9,695 bases of DNA from Mailhella sp. GTDB lineage: Bacteria; Desulfobacterota; Desulfovibrionia; Desulfovibrionales; Desulfovibrionaceae. Of this stretch, positions 1-5,982 are shown in pieces (within the stretch, counting starts at the first letter, position 1; each line of letters starts with the position of its first letter). Location of the stretch: the NCBI GenBank assembly GCA_017411945.1, contig JAFQPD010000115.1, positions 1-9,695 on the forward strand, read 5' to 3'. Position numbers and translations under genes: made by a program. The notes under the pieces were generated by a model. The model made no database searches. It was not told the origin of the DNA and was given only the letters and a program-made list of their open reading frames with translations.

Positions 1-204
1 CCCATGAAATTCAGCGACGCCGTGCGTTTCGACGAGCTCACCTACGACGAGACCCTGCGCCGCCACCTCAAGGTCATGGACGCCACCGCCATCACTCTGG
101 CCCAGGAAAACAATATCCCCGTCATCGTGTGTTCCATGTTTGGCGGCGCTATCAAGAAAGTCGTCTGCGGCGAACCCGCAGGCACCACTGTAAAGGGAGA
201 ATAG
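1..204 (+). CDS. pyrH: UMP kinase, C-terminal fragment (5' end outside window)
   Basis: Uridylate kinase phosphorylates UMP to UDP with ATP in the cytoplasm, the first dedicated step toward UTP and CTP. Only the last 67 residues are present; the family is usually about 240 residues, so roughly 70% lies upstream. The visible part matches the family C-terminus: FDELTYDETL, then LKVMDATAITLA, the strand IPVIVCSMF, and the closing GGAIKKVVCGEPAGTTV, which corresponds to the glycine-rich end of E. coli PyrH. The reading frame is open from base 1, so an internal ATG at base 4 is not taken as the start. The TAG stop (202-204) lies one base before the frr ATG, and the frr ribosome binding site sits inside the last pyrH codons. 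A pyrH-frr pair is a very common bacterial arrangement. The identification is firm; only the N-terminal half cannot be judged. Confidence 0.95.
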   Translation, partial: PMKFSDAVRFDELTYDETLRRHLKVMDATAITLAQENNIPVIVCSMFGGAIKKVVCGEPAGTTVKGE

Positions 205-205
205 A

Positions 206-766
206 ATGGATATCGAAACTCTGCTCTTCGATGCTGAAGAGCGCATGGAAAAGGCCCTCGTGGCTCTGGAACGCGACTTCGGCAAGCTCCGCACCGGCCG
301 TGCCACCACCAGCCTCGTGGACAACATCAAGGTGGACTACTACGGCGCCATGACCCCCGTGAGCCAGCTGGCCTCCGTGGCCGTGCCGGACAGCCGCACC
401 GTGACCATCCAGCCCTGGGACAAGGGCGCTTTCTCCCTTGTGGAAAAGGCCATCCTGAAGTCCGACCTCGGCCTCACCCCCATGAACGACGGCCGCCTCA
501 TCCGCATCACCGTGCCGCCGCTCACCGAGGAACGCCGCAAGGAGCTCACCAAGGTCAGCAAGAAGTACACCGAAGACAGCAAGGTCGCCATCCGCAACAT
601 CCGCCGCGATGTGAACGACGCCCTCAAGAAGCTCGAAAAGGACAAGGAGATCTCCGCCGACGAGCTGAAGAAGGCCACCGACGACGTGCAGAAGCTCACC
701 GACAGCTACGTCAAGAAAGCCGACGCCAAGGCTGCCGCCAAGGAAAAGGAAATCATGGAGATCTAA
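206..766 (+). CDS. frr: Ribosome recycling factor
   Basis: RRF works with EF-G to split the post-termination ribosome in the cytoplasm. The 186-residue product matches the usual length (185 in E. coli) and aligns end to end. Domain I is a three-helix bundle formed by the N-terminal helix with KLRTGRA (27-33) and the long C-terminal helices from about 106 on; domain II is the small beta part around 34-104. Family blocks visible are YYGAMTPVSQLASV, AILKSDLGL, VPPLTEERRKELTK and IRNIRRDVND, the last carrying the conserved arginines R130, R133 and R134. The start ATG at 206 has a good Shine-Dalgarno, AAGGGAG at 193-199, six bases away and overlapping the end of pyrH. All eleven isoleucines use ATC, unlike later genes in the window, as expected for a highly expressed gene. 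A pair of hairpins follows the stop. Confidence 0.97.
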   Translation: MDIETLLFDAEERMEKALVALERDFGKLRTGRATTSLVDNIKVDYYGAMTPVSQLASVAVPDSRTVTIQPWDKGAFSLVEKAILKSDLGLTPMNDGRLIRITVPPLTEERRKELTKVSKKYTEDSKVAIRNIRRDVNDALKKLEKDKEISADELKKATDDVQKLTDSYVKKADAKAAAKEKEIMEI

Positions 767-777
767 CTCCGTGTCGA

Positions 778-803
778 GGCCGGAGCGGTTCGCCGTTCCG
801 GCC
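778..803 (+). other. Stem-loop with UUCG loop after frr
   Basis: Bases 778-788 pair with 793-803 as an 11-bp stem containing one G-U pair, around a TTCG tetraloop (789-792). It begins 11 bases after the frr stop. The next bases (TTCGCGG) are not a T-run, so alone it is not a standard terminator; a role in protecting the 3' end of a pyrH-frr message, or as the first half of a two-hairpin terminator, is inferred. Confidence 0.6.
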
Positions 804-817
804 TTCGCGGATGCAGG

Positions 818-841
818 GCCTGCGCTCCCGCGCGGGCTTTT
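818..841 (+). terminator. Terminator-like hairpin in the frr-uppS gap
   Basis: Bases 818-825 (GCCTGCGC) pair with 830-837 (GCGCGGGC) as an 8-bp stem with one G-U pair and a TCCC loop. Four Ts follow at 838-841, with a second run of four a few bases on. This has the form of a short intrinsic terminator inside the operon. The T-run is short, so partial termination with readthrough into uppS is more plausible than a full stop. I see no convincing promoter between it and uppS. Confidence 0.5.
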
Positions 842-884
842 CGCCGTGTTTTCTTCCCCCTCGGATCACAGCAGGATCGAGTTT

Positions 885-1589
885 ATGAACGAAAAGCCTC
901 AGCACATAGCCGTCATCATGGACGGCAACGGCCGCTGGGCCAAGAATCGCGGCCTTTCCCGCTCCCGCGGCCATCTCGCCGGCGTGGATGCCGTGCGCGA
1001 GCTCGTGCGCGGCTGCCGCGAGCTGGGCATCCCCTTCGTCACCGTCTATGCCTTCTCCAAGGAGAACTGGCAGAGGCCGGAAGCCGAGGTGGGCTTCCTC
1101 TTCGAGCTCTTCCTGCAGTTCATCCGTCAGGAACTGCCCGAGCTCATGGCGCAGGACATACGCCTCAACTTCATTGGCGACAGGCGCGACCTGCCCTTCA
1201 CCGTGCGGCAGACCCTGGACTACGCCCTGCGCAAGACGGCGGACAACAAGTCCATGGTCTTCACGCTGGCCATAAGCTACGCGGGCCGCGAAGAGATACT
1301 CGAAGCCTGCCGCCGCGCCCTGGCCGACGGCCTGAAGCCCGAAGAGCTCACCGAGGAGAAATTCCGCTCCTACTTCTGGGACCCTGCCCTGCCCGACCCC
1401 GACCTCATCATACGCACCAGCGGCGAAGAACGCCTGAGCAATTTCCTGCTCTTCCAGAGCGCCTACGCCGAATTCTTCTTCAGCCCCGTGCTGTGGCCGG
1501 ATTTCGGCCCCCGGGAACTCCGCCTTGCCCTCGACAGCTATGCCGCCCGCACACGGCGCTTCGGGAAAACCGACGACCAGCTGCGCTGA
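885..1589 (+). CDS. uppS: Isoprenyl transferase (undecaprenyl diphosphate synthase)
   Basis: A cis-prenyltransferase that extends farnesyl diphosphate with isopentenyl diphosphate units to undecaprenyl diphosphate, the lipid carrier for peptidoglycan and O-antigen; it acts at the inner face of the membrane. The 234-residue product shows the family blocks in order: HIAVIMDGNGRWA with catalytic D13, the RGH at 28-30, AFSKENWQRP (56-65), and DLIIRTSGEERLSNFLLFQ (173-191) followed by AYAEFFF. The frame is open back to 771, but ATG 885 is chosen because homology begins there and AGGA (873-876) lies eight bases upstream. The usual NYGGR motif reads SYAGR (131-135), a mild change. The stop overlaps by one base an ATG in the cdsA frame. 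Followed by cdsA, dxr and rseP in the order common to many bacteria. Confidence 0.95.
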   Translation: MNEKPQHIAVIMDGNGRWAKNRGLSRSRGHLAGVDAVRELVRGCRELGIPFVTVYAFSKENWQRPEAEVGFLFELFLQFIRQELPELMAQDIRLNFIGDRRDLPFTVRQTLDYALRKTADNKSMVFTLAISYAGREEILEACRRALADGLKPEELTEEKFRSYFWDPALPDPDLIIRTSGEERLSNFLLFQSAYAEFFFSPVLWPDFGPRELRLALDSYAARTRRFGKTDDQLR

Positions 1590-1603
1590 TGCGCGGCTCT
1601 CAT

Positions 1604-1610
1604 AAGGAAG
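1604..1610 (+). promoter_or_regulatory. Ribosome binding site deciding the cdsA start
   Basis: AAGGAAG lies five bases before ATG 1616. It favours that start over an in-frame ATG at 1589 which overlaps the uppS stop (TGATG) but has no Shine-Dalgarno. A very similar site (AAGGAAG at 8148-8154) precedes macB. Confidence 0.7.
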
Positions 1611-1615
1611 CACCT

Positions 1616-2434
1616 ATGTCCACGATAGAAAAATTCCGCGCCGCGGGCATCATCACCCGTATCGCCACCGGTCTCATCCTTGCCGCCGCCCTCATCGGCG
1701 CATGGGTCATGGGCGGCTGGTACATCGCCGCCCTGGTAGGCCTGCTCGCCGTGGTCGGCATGGGCGAATTCCTGTTCATGTTCCAGCCCAGCGGCGGCTG
1801 GGGCATGAAGCTCATCGGCCTGCTCCTCGGCGCCGGCTACATCGCCGTGGCCTTCTTCCTTCCCAAGTATCCGCTGGCCCCTGCGCTCGGCGTCTGCTTC
1901 CTCGTCGCCGCCCTCTACGCCCTCGTGTGCTGGAGCCGCGAGAAGAGCCTCGACCCCCTGCGCCGCGCCGCCGTCATGCTCTGCGGCATCGTCTATGTGC
2001 CCGTTCTCCTCGCCCCTGCCATCCATTTCAACAGCTGGGAACAGCTCCTCATCGTCCTGGTGCCCGCCGTTTCCGACATGTTCGCCTATTTCGCCGGCGT
2101 CTGCATCGGCTCCCACAAGATCTGGCCCTCCGTCAGCCCCAAGAAGAGCATCGAAGGCTCCATCGTCGGCCTGCTTGCCGCTGTGGCCGCTTCCTGCGCC
2201 CTCGGATTCTTCTGCGGCAAGGCTCCCGTGCAGTGCTTCGCCATCCTCGGCCTTGCGATGGGCATCATGGCCCAGCTCGGCGACTTCTTCGAATCCGCCC
2301 TCAAGCGCGCCGTGAACGTGAAGGACTCCAGCCGCCTGCTCCCCGGCCACGGCGGCGTGCTCGACAGGCTCGACAGCATCACCTTCTGCGCCGGCACCTA
2401 TGCCGCGGCCGCCGCATACTTCCCCTTCTTCTAA
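1616..2434 (+). CDS. cdsA: Phosphatidate cytidylyltransferase (CDP-diacylglycerol synthase)
   Basis: Integral inner-membrane enzyme that condenses CTP with phosphatidic acid to CDP-diacylglycerol, precursor of all major phospholipids. The 272-residue product is strongly hydrophobic with about eight membrane segments (for example 14-33, 36-55, 64-83, 88-106, 117-136, 183-201, 205-222). The C-terminal family signature is complete: S227-ALKR, KD at 236-237, LPGHGG (242-247) and DRLD (250-253), containing the charged residues that bind metal and CTP. SPKKSIEG (174-181) is also typical. The usual D-(S/T)-(G/A)-AYF element reads DMFAYF (154-159), which is uncommon. An alternative start at 1589 would add nine residues (MRGSHKEAP), but the ribosome binding site supports 1616. 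It is three bases from dxr, so the two are probably translationally coupled. Confidence 0.95.
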   Translation: MSTIEKFRAAGIITRIATGLILAAALIGAWVMGGWYIAALVGLLAVVGMGEFLFMFQPSGGWGMKLIGLLLGAGYIAVAFFLPKYPLAPALGVCFLVAALYALVCWSREKSLDPLRRAAVMLCGIVYVPVLLAPAIHFNSWEQLLIVLVPAVSDMFAYFAGVCIGSHKIWPSVSPKKSIEGSIVGLLAAVAASCALGFFCGKAPVQCFAILGLAMGIMAQLGDFFESALKRAVNVKDSSRLLPGHGGVLDRLDSITFCAGTYAAAAAYFPFF

Positions 2435-2437
2435 GCC

Positions 2438-3700
2438 ATGCATTACATCAGCCATATCCCCGGTGAGCTGGACGCCCTGCCCTTCCCGCGCCGCATAGCT
2501 CTCATGGGCTGTACGGGCTCCATCGGATGCAGTACGCTCCGCGTGCTCGAAGCATGGAAGGCTTCCGGCAAGTTCCATGTCGAAGTCCTGGCCGCCGGCC
2601 GCAACATAGCCCTGCTGGCCCAGCAGGCCGCCGAATGGCGTCCGCCGCACCTCGCCGTGCAGGATGCCGAAGGCCCTTCGGGCATCGAAGCCCTGCGCTC
2701 CCTGCTGCGCAAAGCCGCCCCCGGCTACGAGCCGCATATCTCCGCGGGGCAGGCCGCCTACGCAGCCCTTGCCGCGCTCCCCAGCGTGGACATGGTGCTC
2801 TCGGCCCAGGTGGGAGCCGCAGGCCTCCGCGCCACGGCCGCCGCTGCCGCCGCAGGGAAGACCATCTGCCTCGCCAACAAGGAATCGCTGGTGCTGGCAG
2901 GCCAGCTCATACGCGCCCTGTGCCGGCGCACCGGAGCCGTGGTGCTGCCTGTGGATTCCGAGCACTGCGCCCTTTTCGAAGGCATGGTGGGCCGCCGCGA
3001 AAGCGAGATACGCCGCCTCATGCTCACGGCTTCCGGCGGTCCTTTCCGCACCAAGGATGCGGAATTCCTGAAGAACGTGAAGCCAGAGGACGCACTGAAG
3101 CATCCCAACTGGTCCATGGGCGCGAAAATCACCATCGACTCGGCCACGCTCATGAACAAGGGCCTCGAAGTCATCGAAGCCTGCCACCTCTACCAGATGG
3201 ACACGGAGGATGTGCATGTGCTCGTGCATCCGCAGTCCATCGTCCATTCGCTGGTCGAGCTCACGGACGGCTCCATGATGGGCCATTTTGCCGTGCCGGA
3301 TATGCGCCTGCCTATTGCCGCCTGCCTTTCCTGGCCTTATATGCTGGATGACAGGGTGACTGGCGTTCCCTTCCTCGACCTCGCGAAGTCGGGCACGCTC
3401 ACTTTCGAAGAGCCCCGCTGTGAACTCTTCCCCTGCCTCGACCTTGCGCGCCGCGCCTTTGCCGAACGCCGCACGGTGGAGCTGAACGCGGCCAACGAAG
3501 TGGCCGTGGCCCGCTTCCTCGGCAGGGACATAGGCTTCACGGACATCCCGGCCCTTGTGGCCAGCGTGGTGGACGCCTCCAGCCCCCTGCCCGACTTCGA
3601 ACTTGGCGACGGCCTCGCCGCCTCGGTGGAAGCCGCCCTCACTGAAATCGAAAGACGCGACGCCGCCGCCCGCGCCCTCGCCGAGGCGTGGCGTCCCTAG
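2438..3700 (+). CDS. dxr: 1-deoxy-D-xylulose 5-phosphate reductoisomerase
   Basis: Rearranges and reduces DXP to methylerythritol 4-phosphate with NADPH, the committed step of the MEP isoprenoid pathway, in the cytoplasm. The 420 residues (398 in E. coli) include about 17 extra N-terminal residues before RRIALMGCTGSIG, whose G24-x-T-G-S-I-G30 is the NADPH-binding turn. Further blocks: LANKESLV (145-152), PVDSEH with metal ligands D173 and E175, LTASGGPF (196-203), HPNWSMGAKITIDSATLMNK (222-241) leading to the third ligand E244, VHPQSIVHS (263-271), PDMRLPIA (287-294) and LNAANEVAV (349-357). Known active-site residues are kept; neighbouring departures are SEHC for SEHN and FAVPDMR for LGSPDMR. 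No Shine-Dalgarno precedes ATG 2438 and no other start fits before the NADPH motif, so translation probably relies on coupling to cdsA. Confidence 0.96.
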   Translation: MHYISHIPGELDALPFPRRIALMGCTGSIGCSTLRVLEAWKASGKFHVEVLAAGRNIALLAQQAAEWRPPHLAVQDAEGPSGIEALRSLLRKAAPGYEPHISAGQAAYAALAALPSVDMVLSAQVGAAGLRATAAAAAAGKTICLANKESLVLAGQLIRALCRRTGAVVLPVDSEHCALFEGMVGRRESEIRRLMLTASGGPFRTKDAEFLKNVKPEDALKHPNWSMGAKITIDSATLMNKGLEVIEACHLYQMDTEDVHVLVHPQSIVHSLVELTDGSMMGHFAVPDMRLPIAACLSWPYMLDDRVTGVPFLDLAKSGTLTFEEPRCELFPCLDLARRAFAERRTVELNAANEVAVARFLGRDIGFTDIPALVASVVDASSPLPDFELGDGLAASVEAALTEIERRDAAARALAEAWRP

Positions 3701-3739
3701 GGCATCCCTGTTTCGGGATGCCGTGACGCATCCTGAAAC
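3701..3739 (+). promoter_or_regulatory. Two competing stem-loops in the rseP leader
   Basis: Two structures share the middle strand. Structure A: 3701-3708 (GGCATCCC) with 3715-3722 (GGGATGCC), a perfect 8-bp stem starting right after the dxr stop. Structure B: 3710-3721 with 3728-3739, a 12-bp stem with one G-U pair and loop CGTGAC. A and B cannot coexist. B ends two bases before the AAAAGG ribosome binding site of rseP. No T-run follows, so this is not a standard terminator; a translational or RNA-stability role is inferred. Confidence 0.5.
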
Positions 3740-3757
3740 CAAAAGGCTCATAACTGC

Positions 3758-4852
3758 ATGCAGACTATACTCAACATCTTCTCCTACTGGGATTCCGCCC
3801 TCGCCGTGGTGCTGGTGCTGGGCGGCCTCATCTTCTTCCATGAACTCGGCCACTTCATCGCCTTCCGCGCGTTCAAGGTGGGCGTCATCACCTTTTCCAT
3901 CGGCATGGGCCCGAAAATATGGAAGGTGAAGCGCGGCAAGACCGAGTACTGCCTCTCGCTCCTGCCCTTCGGCGGCTATGTGGCCGGCGTGGGCGAATAC
4001 GACGACGAGGTGGAAAGCCTCGGCTTCACGCAGGAAGACGCTGTGACCAGCCGCGCCCCGTGGCAGAGGCTCATCATCGCGGCGGCAGGCCCTCTCATGA
4101 ACCTGCTCATCGCGTGGCTCATCTACTGGGGCCTCACTGCGGCCACCGGCCTTGCCGTTTCCCAGCCTCAGGTAGGCGGCATACTCCCGCAGAGCGCGGC
4201 CGAAGCCGCAGGCCTCAAGCCCGGCGACATGATCACGGCCATCGACGGCGTGAAGATAGAACGCTGGGGCCAGGTTCCCGATATCGTTGGCGAATCTGGC
4301 GGCAGAACCATGCAGGTGGAAGTGGAGCGCGAGGGCCGGAAGCAGATCTTCGCCATGACTCCCACCCGCCGCGAGCGCACCAACCTCTTCGGCGAGACTG
4401 AGATAGCATGGCTCATCGGCGTGCAGGCCTCCGGAGCCGTGCGCTATGAAGAGAAGGGCTTCTTCGAATCCGCCGTGCTCGGCCTGCAGAAGACCTGGGA
4501 CATGATAGACCTCACGCTCACCAGCGTGAAGAAGATGATAACCGGCTCCGTGGCCGCAGAATCCGTGGGCGGGCCTATCATGATAGCCCAGATGCTGGGC
4601 GAACAGGCCAAGGTGGGCATAGTCCCGCTCCTGCTCCTCGCCGCCCTCATCAGCGTGAACCTCGGCCTGCTCAACCTCTTCCCCATCCCCGTGCTGGACG
4701 GCGGCGCCATCGTCTTCTGCCTCATCGAGATGGTCATACGCCGCCCCGTGCCCGAAAAGGCTCAGGAATGGCTCATGAAGATAGGCGCGGGCCTGCTCAT
4801 CGCCCTCATGCTCTTCGCAACTTTCAACGATGTCATGCGCTGGTTCAAATAA
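3758..4852 (+). CDS. rseP: Site-2 intramembrane zinc protease RseP
   Basis: Membrane-embedded metalloprotease (M50 family) that cuts transmembrane segments, classically anti-sigma factors in envelope stress and leftover signal peptides. The 364-residue protein has the zinc-binding HELGH (28-32) in the first membrane helix, the second-half motif NLFPIPVLDGG (306-316, third zinc ligand D314), and a GPLMNLLIAWLIYW membrane helix near 111-124. Between them lies one PDZ domain at about 130-200, with GILPQSAAEAAGLKPGD. E. coli RseP is about 450 residues with two PDZ domains; the single-PDZ form is common in other phyla and is not a truncation here, as both catalytic halves are intact. The start has AAGG (3743-3746) eleven bases upstream, next to the competing hairpins. 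Its stop abuts the tsaB start. The natural substrate cannot be told from this window. Confidence 0.95.
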   Translation: MQTILNIFSYWDSALAVVLVLGGLIFFHELGHFIAFRAFKVGVITFSIGMGPKIWKVKRGKTEYCLSLLPFGGYVAGVGEYDDEVESLGFTQEDAVTSRAPWQRLIIAAAGPLMNLLIAWLIYWGLTAATGLAVSQPQVGGILPQSAAEAAGLKPGDMITAIDGVKIERWGQVPDIVGESGGRTMQVEVEREGRKQIFAMTPTRRERTNLFGETEIAWLIGVQASGAVRYEEKGFFESAVLGLQKTWDMIDLTLTSVKKMITGSVAAESVGGPIMIAQMLGEQAKVGIVPLLLLAALISVNLGLLNLFPIPVLDGGAIVFCLIEMVIRRPVPEKAQEWLMKIGAGLLIALMLFATFNDVMRWFK

Positions 4853-5626
4853 ATGCAGGACCTTACCCTTATCCTCAATACGGCTGAAAAGCGCATCCAG
4901 TTCCTGCTCTGCTCTGGCGGGGCCGTGCTCTGCTCCGAAGACTGGCTGGCCCAGCGCGGCGGCACGGAACTCCTCGCCCCCGCCCTGCGCGACGCTTTCG
5001 GCCGCCTCGGCATGAAGCCCGCCGCGCTTGCCCGCATAGCCTGCGTGGCCGGCCCCGGCAACTTCACGGGCCTGCGCATCGGCCTGACCACGGCTTCCGG
5101 CCTCGCCCGCGCCGTGCAGGCGAAGCAGGCCGGACTGGACTATCTGCAGTGCCTGGCCTTCAATGCCAGCGCACGCCCCGGCGAAGAGGTGCTGGTGATG
5201 ACCAACGCCCGCAAGGGCCTCGCCTACTGCGCCCGCTTCCGTGCGGACGAGAATGGCGTGCCCCGCGCCCAAGGCCGCACCTTTCTCCTGCCCCTGCCGC
5301 CCGTGCCCGAAGGCTTCGATTTCGGTGCGCCCGACTTCGTGCTCGGCTCCGCCCTTTCCAGCAACCGCGCCTATCTTGCCCCGCTGTTTCCCGAAAAGAC
5401 GCGCCTGCTGCCCGCCAGCGCGGACACTCCCACGACGGCCTCTCTCTTCGCCGCGGAACAGCTCACGGACTGGGACAGCCTCGACGGCTCCGATCCCGCC
5501 CCCCTCTATCTGCGCGACTGCGACGCCGTGGAGAACTTCGACGCCATCGCCCGCGCTCAGGGCCGCGACCCCAGGCGGGCCCACGAGGAGCTGGAACGCC
5601 TCATGACTGCCCCGCTGGAGGCATAA
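4853..5626 (+). CDS. tsaB: tRNA t6A biosynthesis protein TsaB
   Basis: TsaB is the non-catalytic ASKHA-fold partner that dimerises with TsaD, and with TsaE forms the complex placing threonylcarbamoyl on A37 of ANN-decoding tRNAs. The 257-residue product has the N-terminal strand LTLILNTAEKRIQFLL, the hallmark GPGNFTGLRIGLTTASGLA (67-85), and a C-terminal P-x-YLR element (PLYLR, 217-221). The usual LDTS at the N-terminus reads LNTA (N9), unlikely to matter in a protein that is not the catalyst. ATG 4853 directly follows the rseP TAA (TAAATG), and no Shine-Dalgarno is visible, so translation is probably by reinitiation from rseP. It appears to be the last gene of the operon: a hairpin lies 23 bases after its stop and a strong terminator about 310 bases further on. 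Confidence 0.93.
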   Translation: MQDLTLILNTAEKRIQFLLCSGGAVLCSEDWLAQRGGTELLAPALRDAFGRLGMKPAALARIACVAGPGNFTGLRIGLTTASGLARAVQAKQAGLDYLQCLAFNASARPGEEVLVMTNARKGLAYCARFRADENGVPRAQGRTFLLPLPPVPEGFDFGAPDFVLGSALSSNRAYLAPLFPEKTRLLPASADTPTTASLFAAEQLTDWDSLDGSDPAPLYLRDCDAVENFDAIARAQGRDPRRAHEELERLMTAPLEA

Positions 5627-5649
5627 TTTCTTGGATTTTCTGCCGAAAC

Positions 5650-5671
5650 AGGCTGACTTCTCAGTCAGCCT
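5650..5671 (+). other. Stem-loop just after tsaB
   Basis: Perfect 9-bp stem, AGGCTGACT (5650-5658) with AGTCAGCCT (5663-5671), loop TCTC. It starts 23 bases after the tsaB stop. It is followed by AAGAGACC on the plus strand and has no T-run on either side, so it is more likely a 3'-end stabiliser or a pause site than an intrinsic terminator. Confidence 0.5.
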
Positions 5672-5689
5672 AAGAGACCTTCGAACATA

Positions 5690-5932
5690 GACCTGACCGG
5701 AGCACGCCTCGTGAGCCTTCGGCTCCCTCAGCGGCGCTCATCTCTGCTCTCGATATCCGTAAGGCCCGCGTGCACTTCGTTTCGCGTGCCTAACGGCTAC
5801 GGCCCTTCGGGCCGCCTTTCGGTCGGCGCTGTGACATTCAGGCCGCGCCTCGCCCACCTCAGATGCCGACTTCCAGTCGGCGTGGGGTCGGCGCTCAAAC
5901 CGCCGCTTTGCGGCGGCGCCTCCGGCGAGGTC
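5690..5932. repeat. Palindrome-rich element with imperfect terminal inverted repeats
   Basis: The ends 5690-5702 (GACCTGACCGGAG) and 5920-5932, read on the other strand (GACCTCGCCGGAG), match at 11 of 13 bases. Inside are small stem-loops, most with three-base loops: 5713-5725 (GAGCC/GGCTC), 5757-5796 (9-bp outer stem with one A-A mismatch), 5800-5814 (CGGCCC/GGGCCG), 5863-5883 (9 bp with one G-U), 5900-5916 (CCGCCGC/GCGGCGG) and 5917-5927 (CGCC/GGCG). GGTCGGCGCT occurs at 5821-5830 and 5886-5895, and CGGCGCTCA at 5732-5740 and 5889-5897. No coding capacity. It could be a MITE-like or REP-like repeat, or a structured untranslated RNA; copies elsewhere in the genome cannot be checked here. Confidence 0.4.
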
Positions 5933-5936
5933 AAGG

Positions 5937-5963
5937 AAAAGCCCGTTAGAAACGGGCTTTTTT
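5937..5963. terminator. Strong intrinsic terminator, probably bidirectional
   Basis: AAAAGCCCGTT (5937-5947) pairs perfectly with AACGGGCTTTT (5951-5961) around an AGA loop, and the T-run continues to 5963 (six Ts). Read on the minus strand the stem is followed by TTTTCC. It lies 19 bases past the stop of the minus-strand acetyltransferase and is the first good terminator for the rightward operon, so it can serve both convergent units. Confidence 0.88.
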
Positions 5964-5982
5964 ATGCGATGCCAGCTCGTAT

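Larger units (their letters stand above)
5627..5982. other. Gene-free, hairpin-dense intergenic region
   Basis: This 356-base stretch separates convergent tsaB and the acetyltransferase. Frames that stay open through it (for example 5711-6070 plus, 5738-6157 minus) read as low-complexity protein over palindromes and run into the neighbouring gene in the wrong frame, so I call no gene here. It holds at least six short stem-loops, several direct repeats, and a strong terminator at its right end, which are listed separately. Confidence 0.7.

Noticed and set aside
771..884. N-terminal extension of UppS from a GTG at 771
   Set aside because: It would translate through both hairpins, has no family similarity, and ATG 885 has a ribosome binding site and matches the family N-terminus.
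3758..4852. RseP as a truncated or broken gene because it is shorter than E. coli RseP
   Set aside because: Both catalytic motifs and the C-terminal membrane helices are present; the length fits the one-PDZ form of the family.
1538..5584. A 1348-codon open frame on the minus strand
   Set aside because: It is in register with, and antisense to, cdsA, dxr, rseP and tsaB, all of which have clear family motifs. Its product is low-complexity and rich in A, G, E and H, as expected of reverse-complement GC-rich codons.
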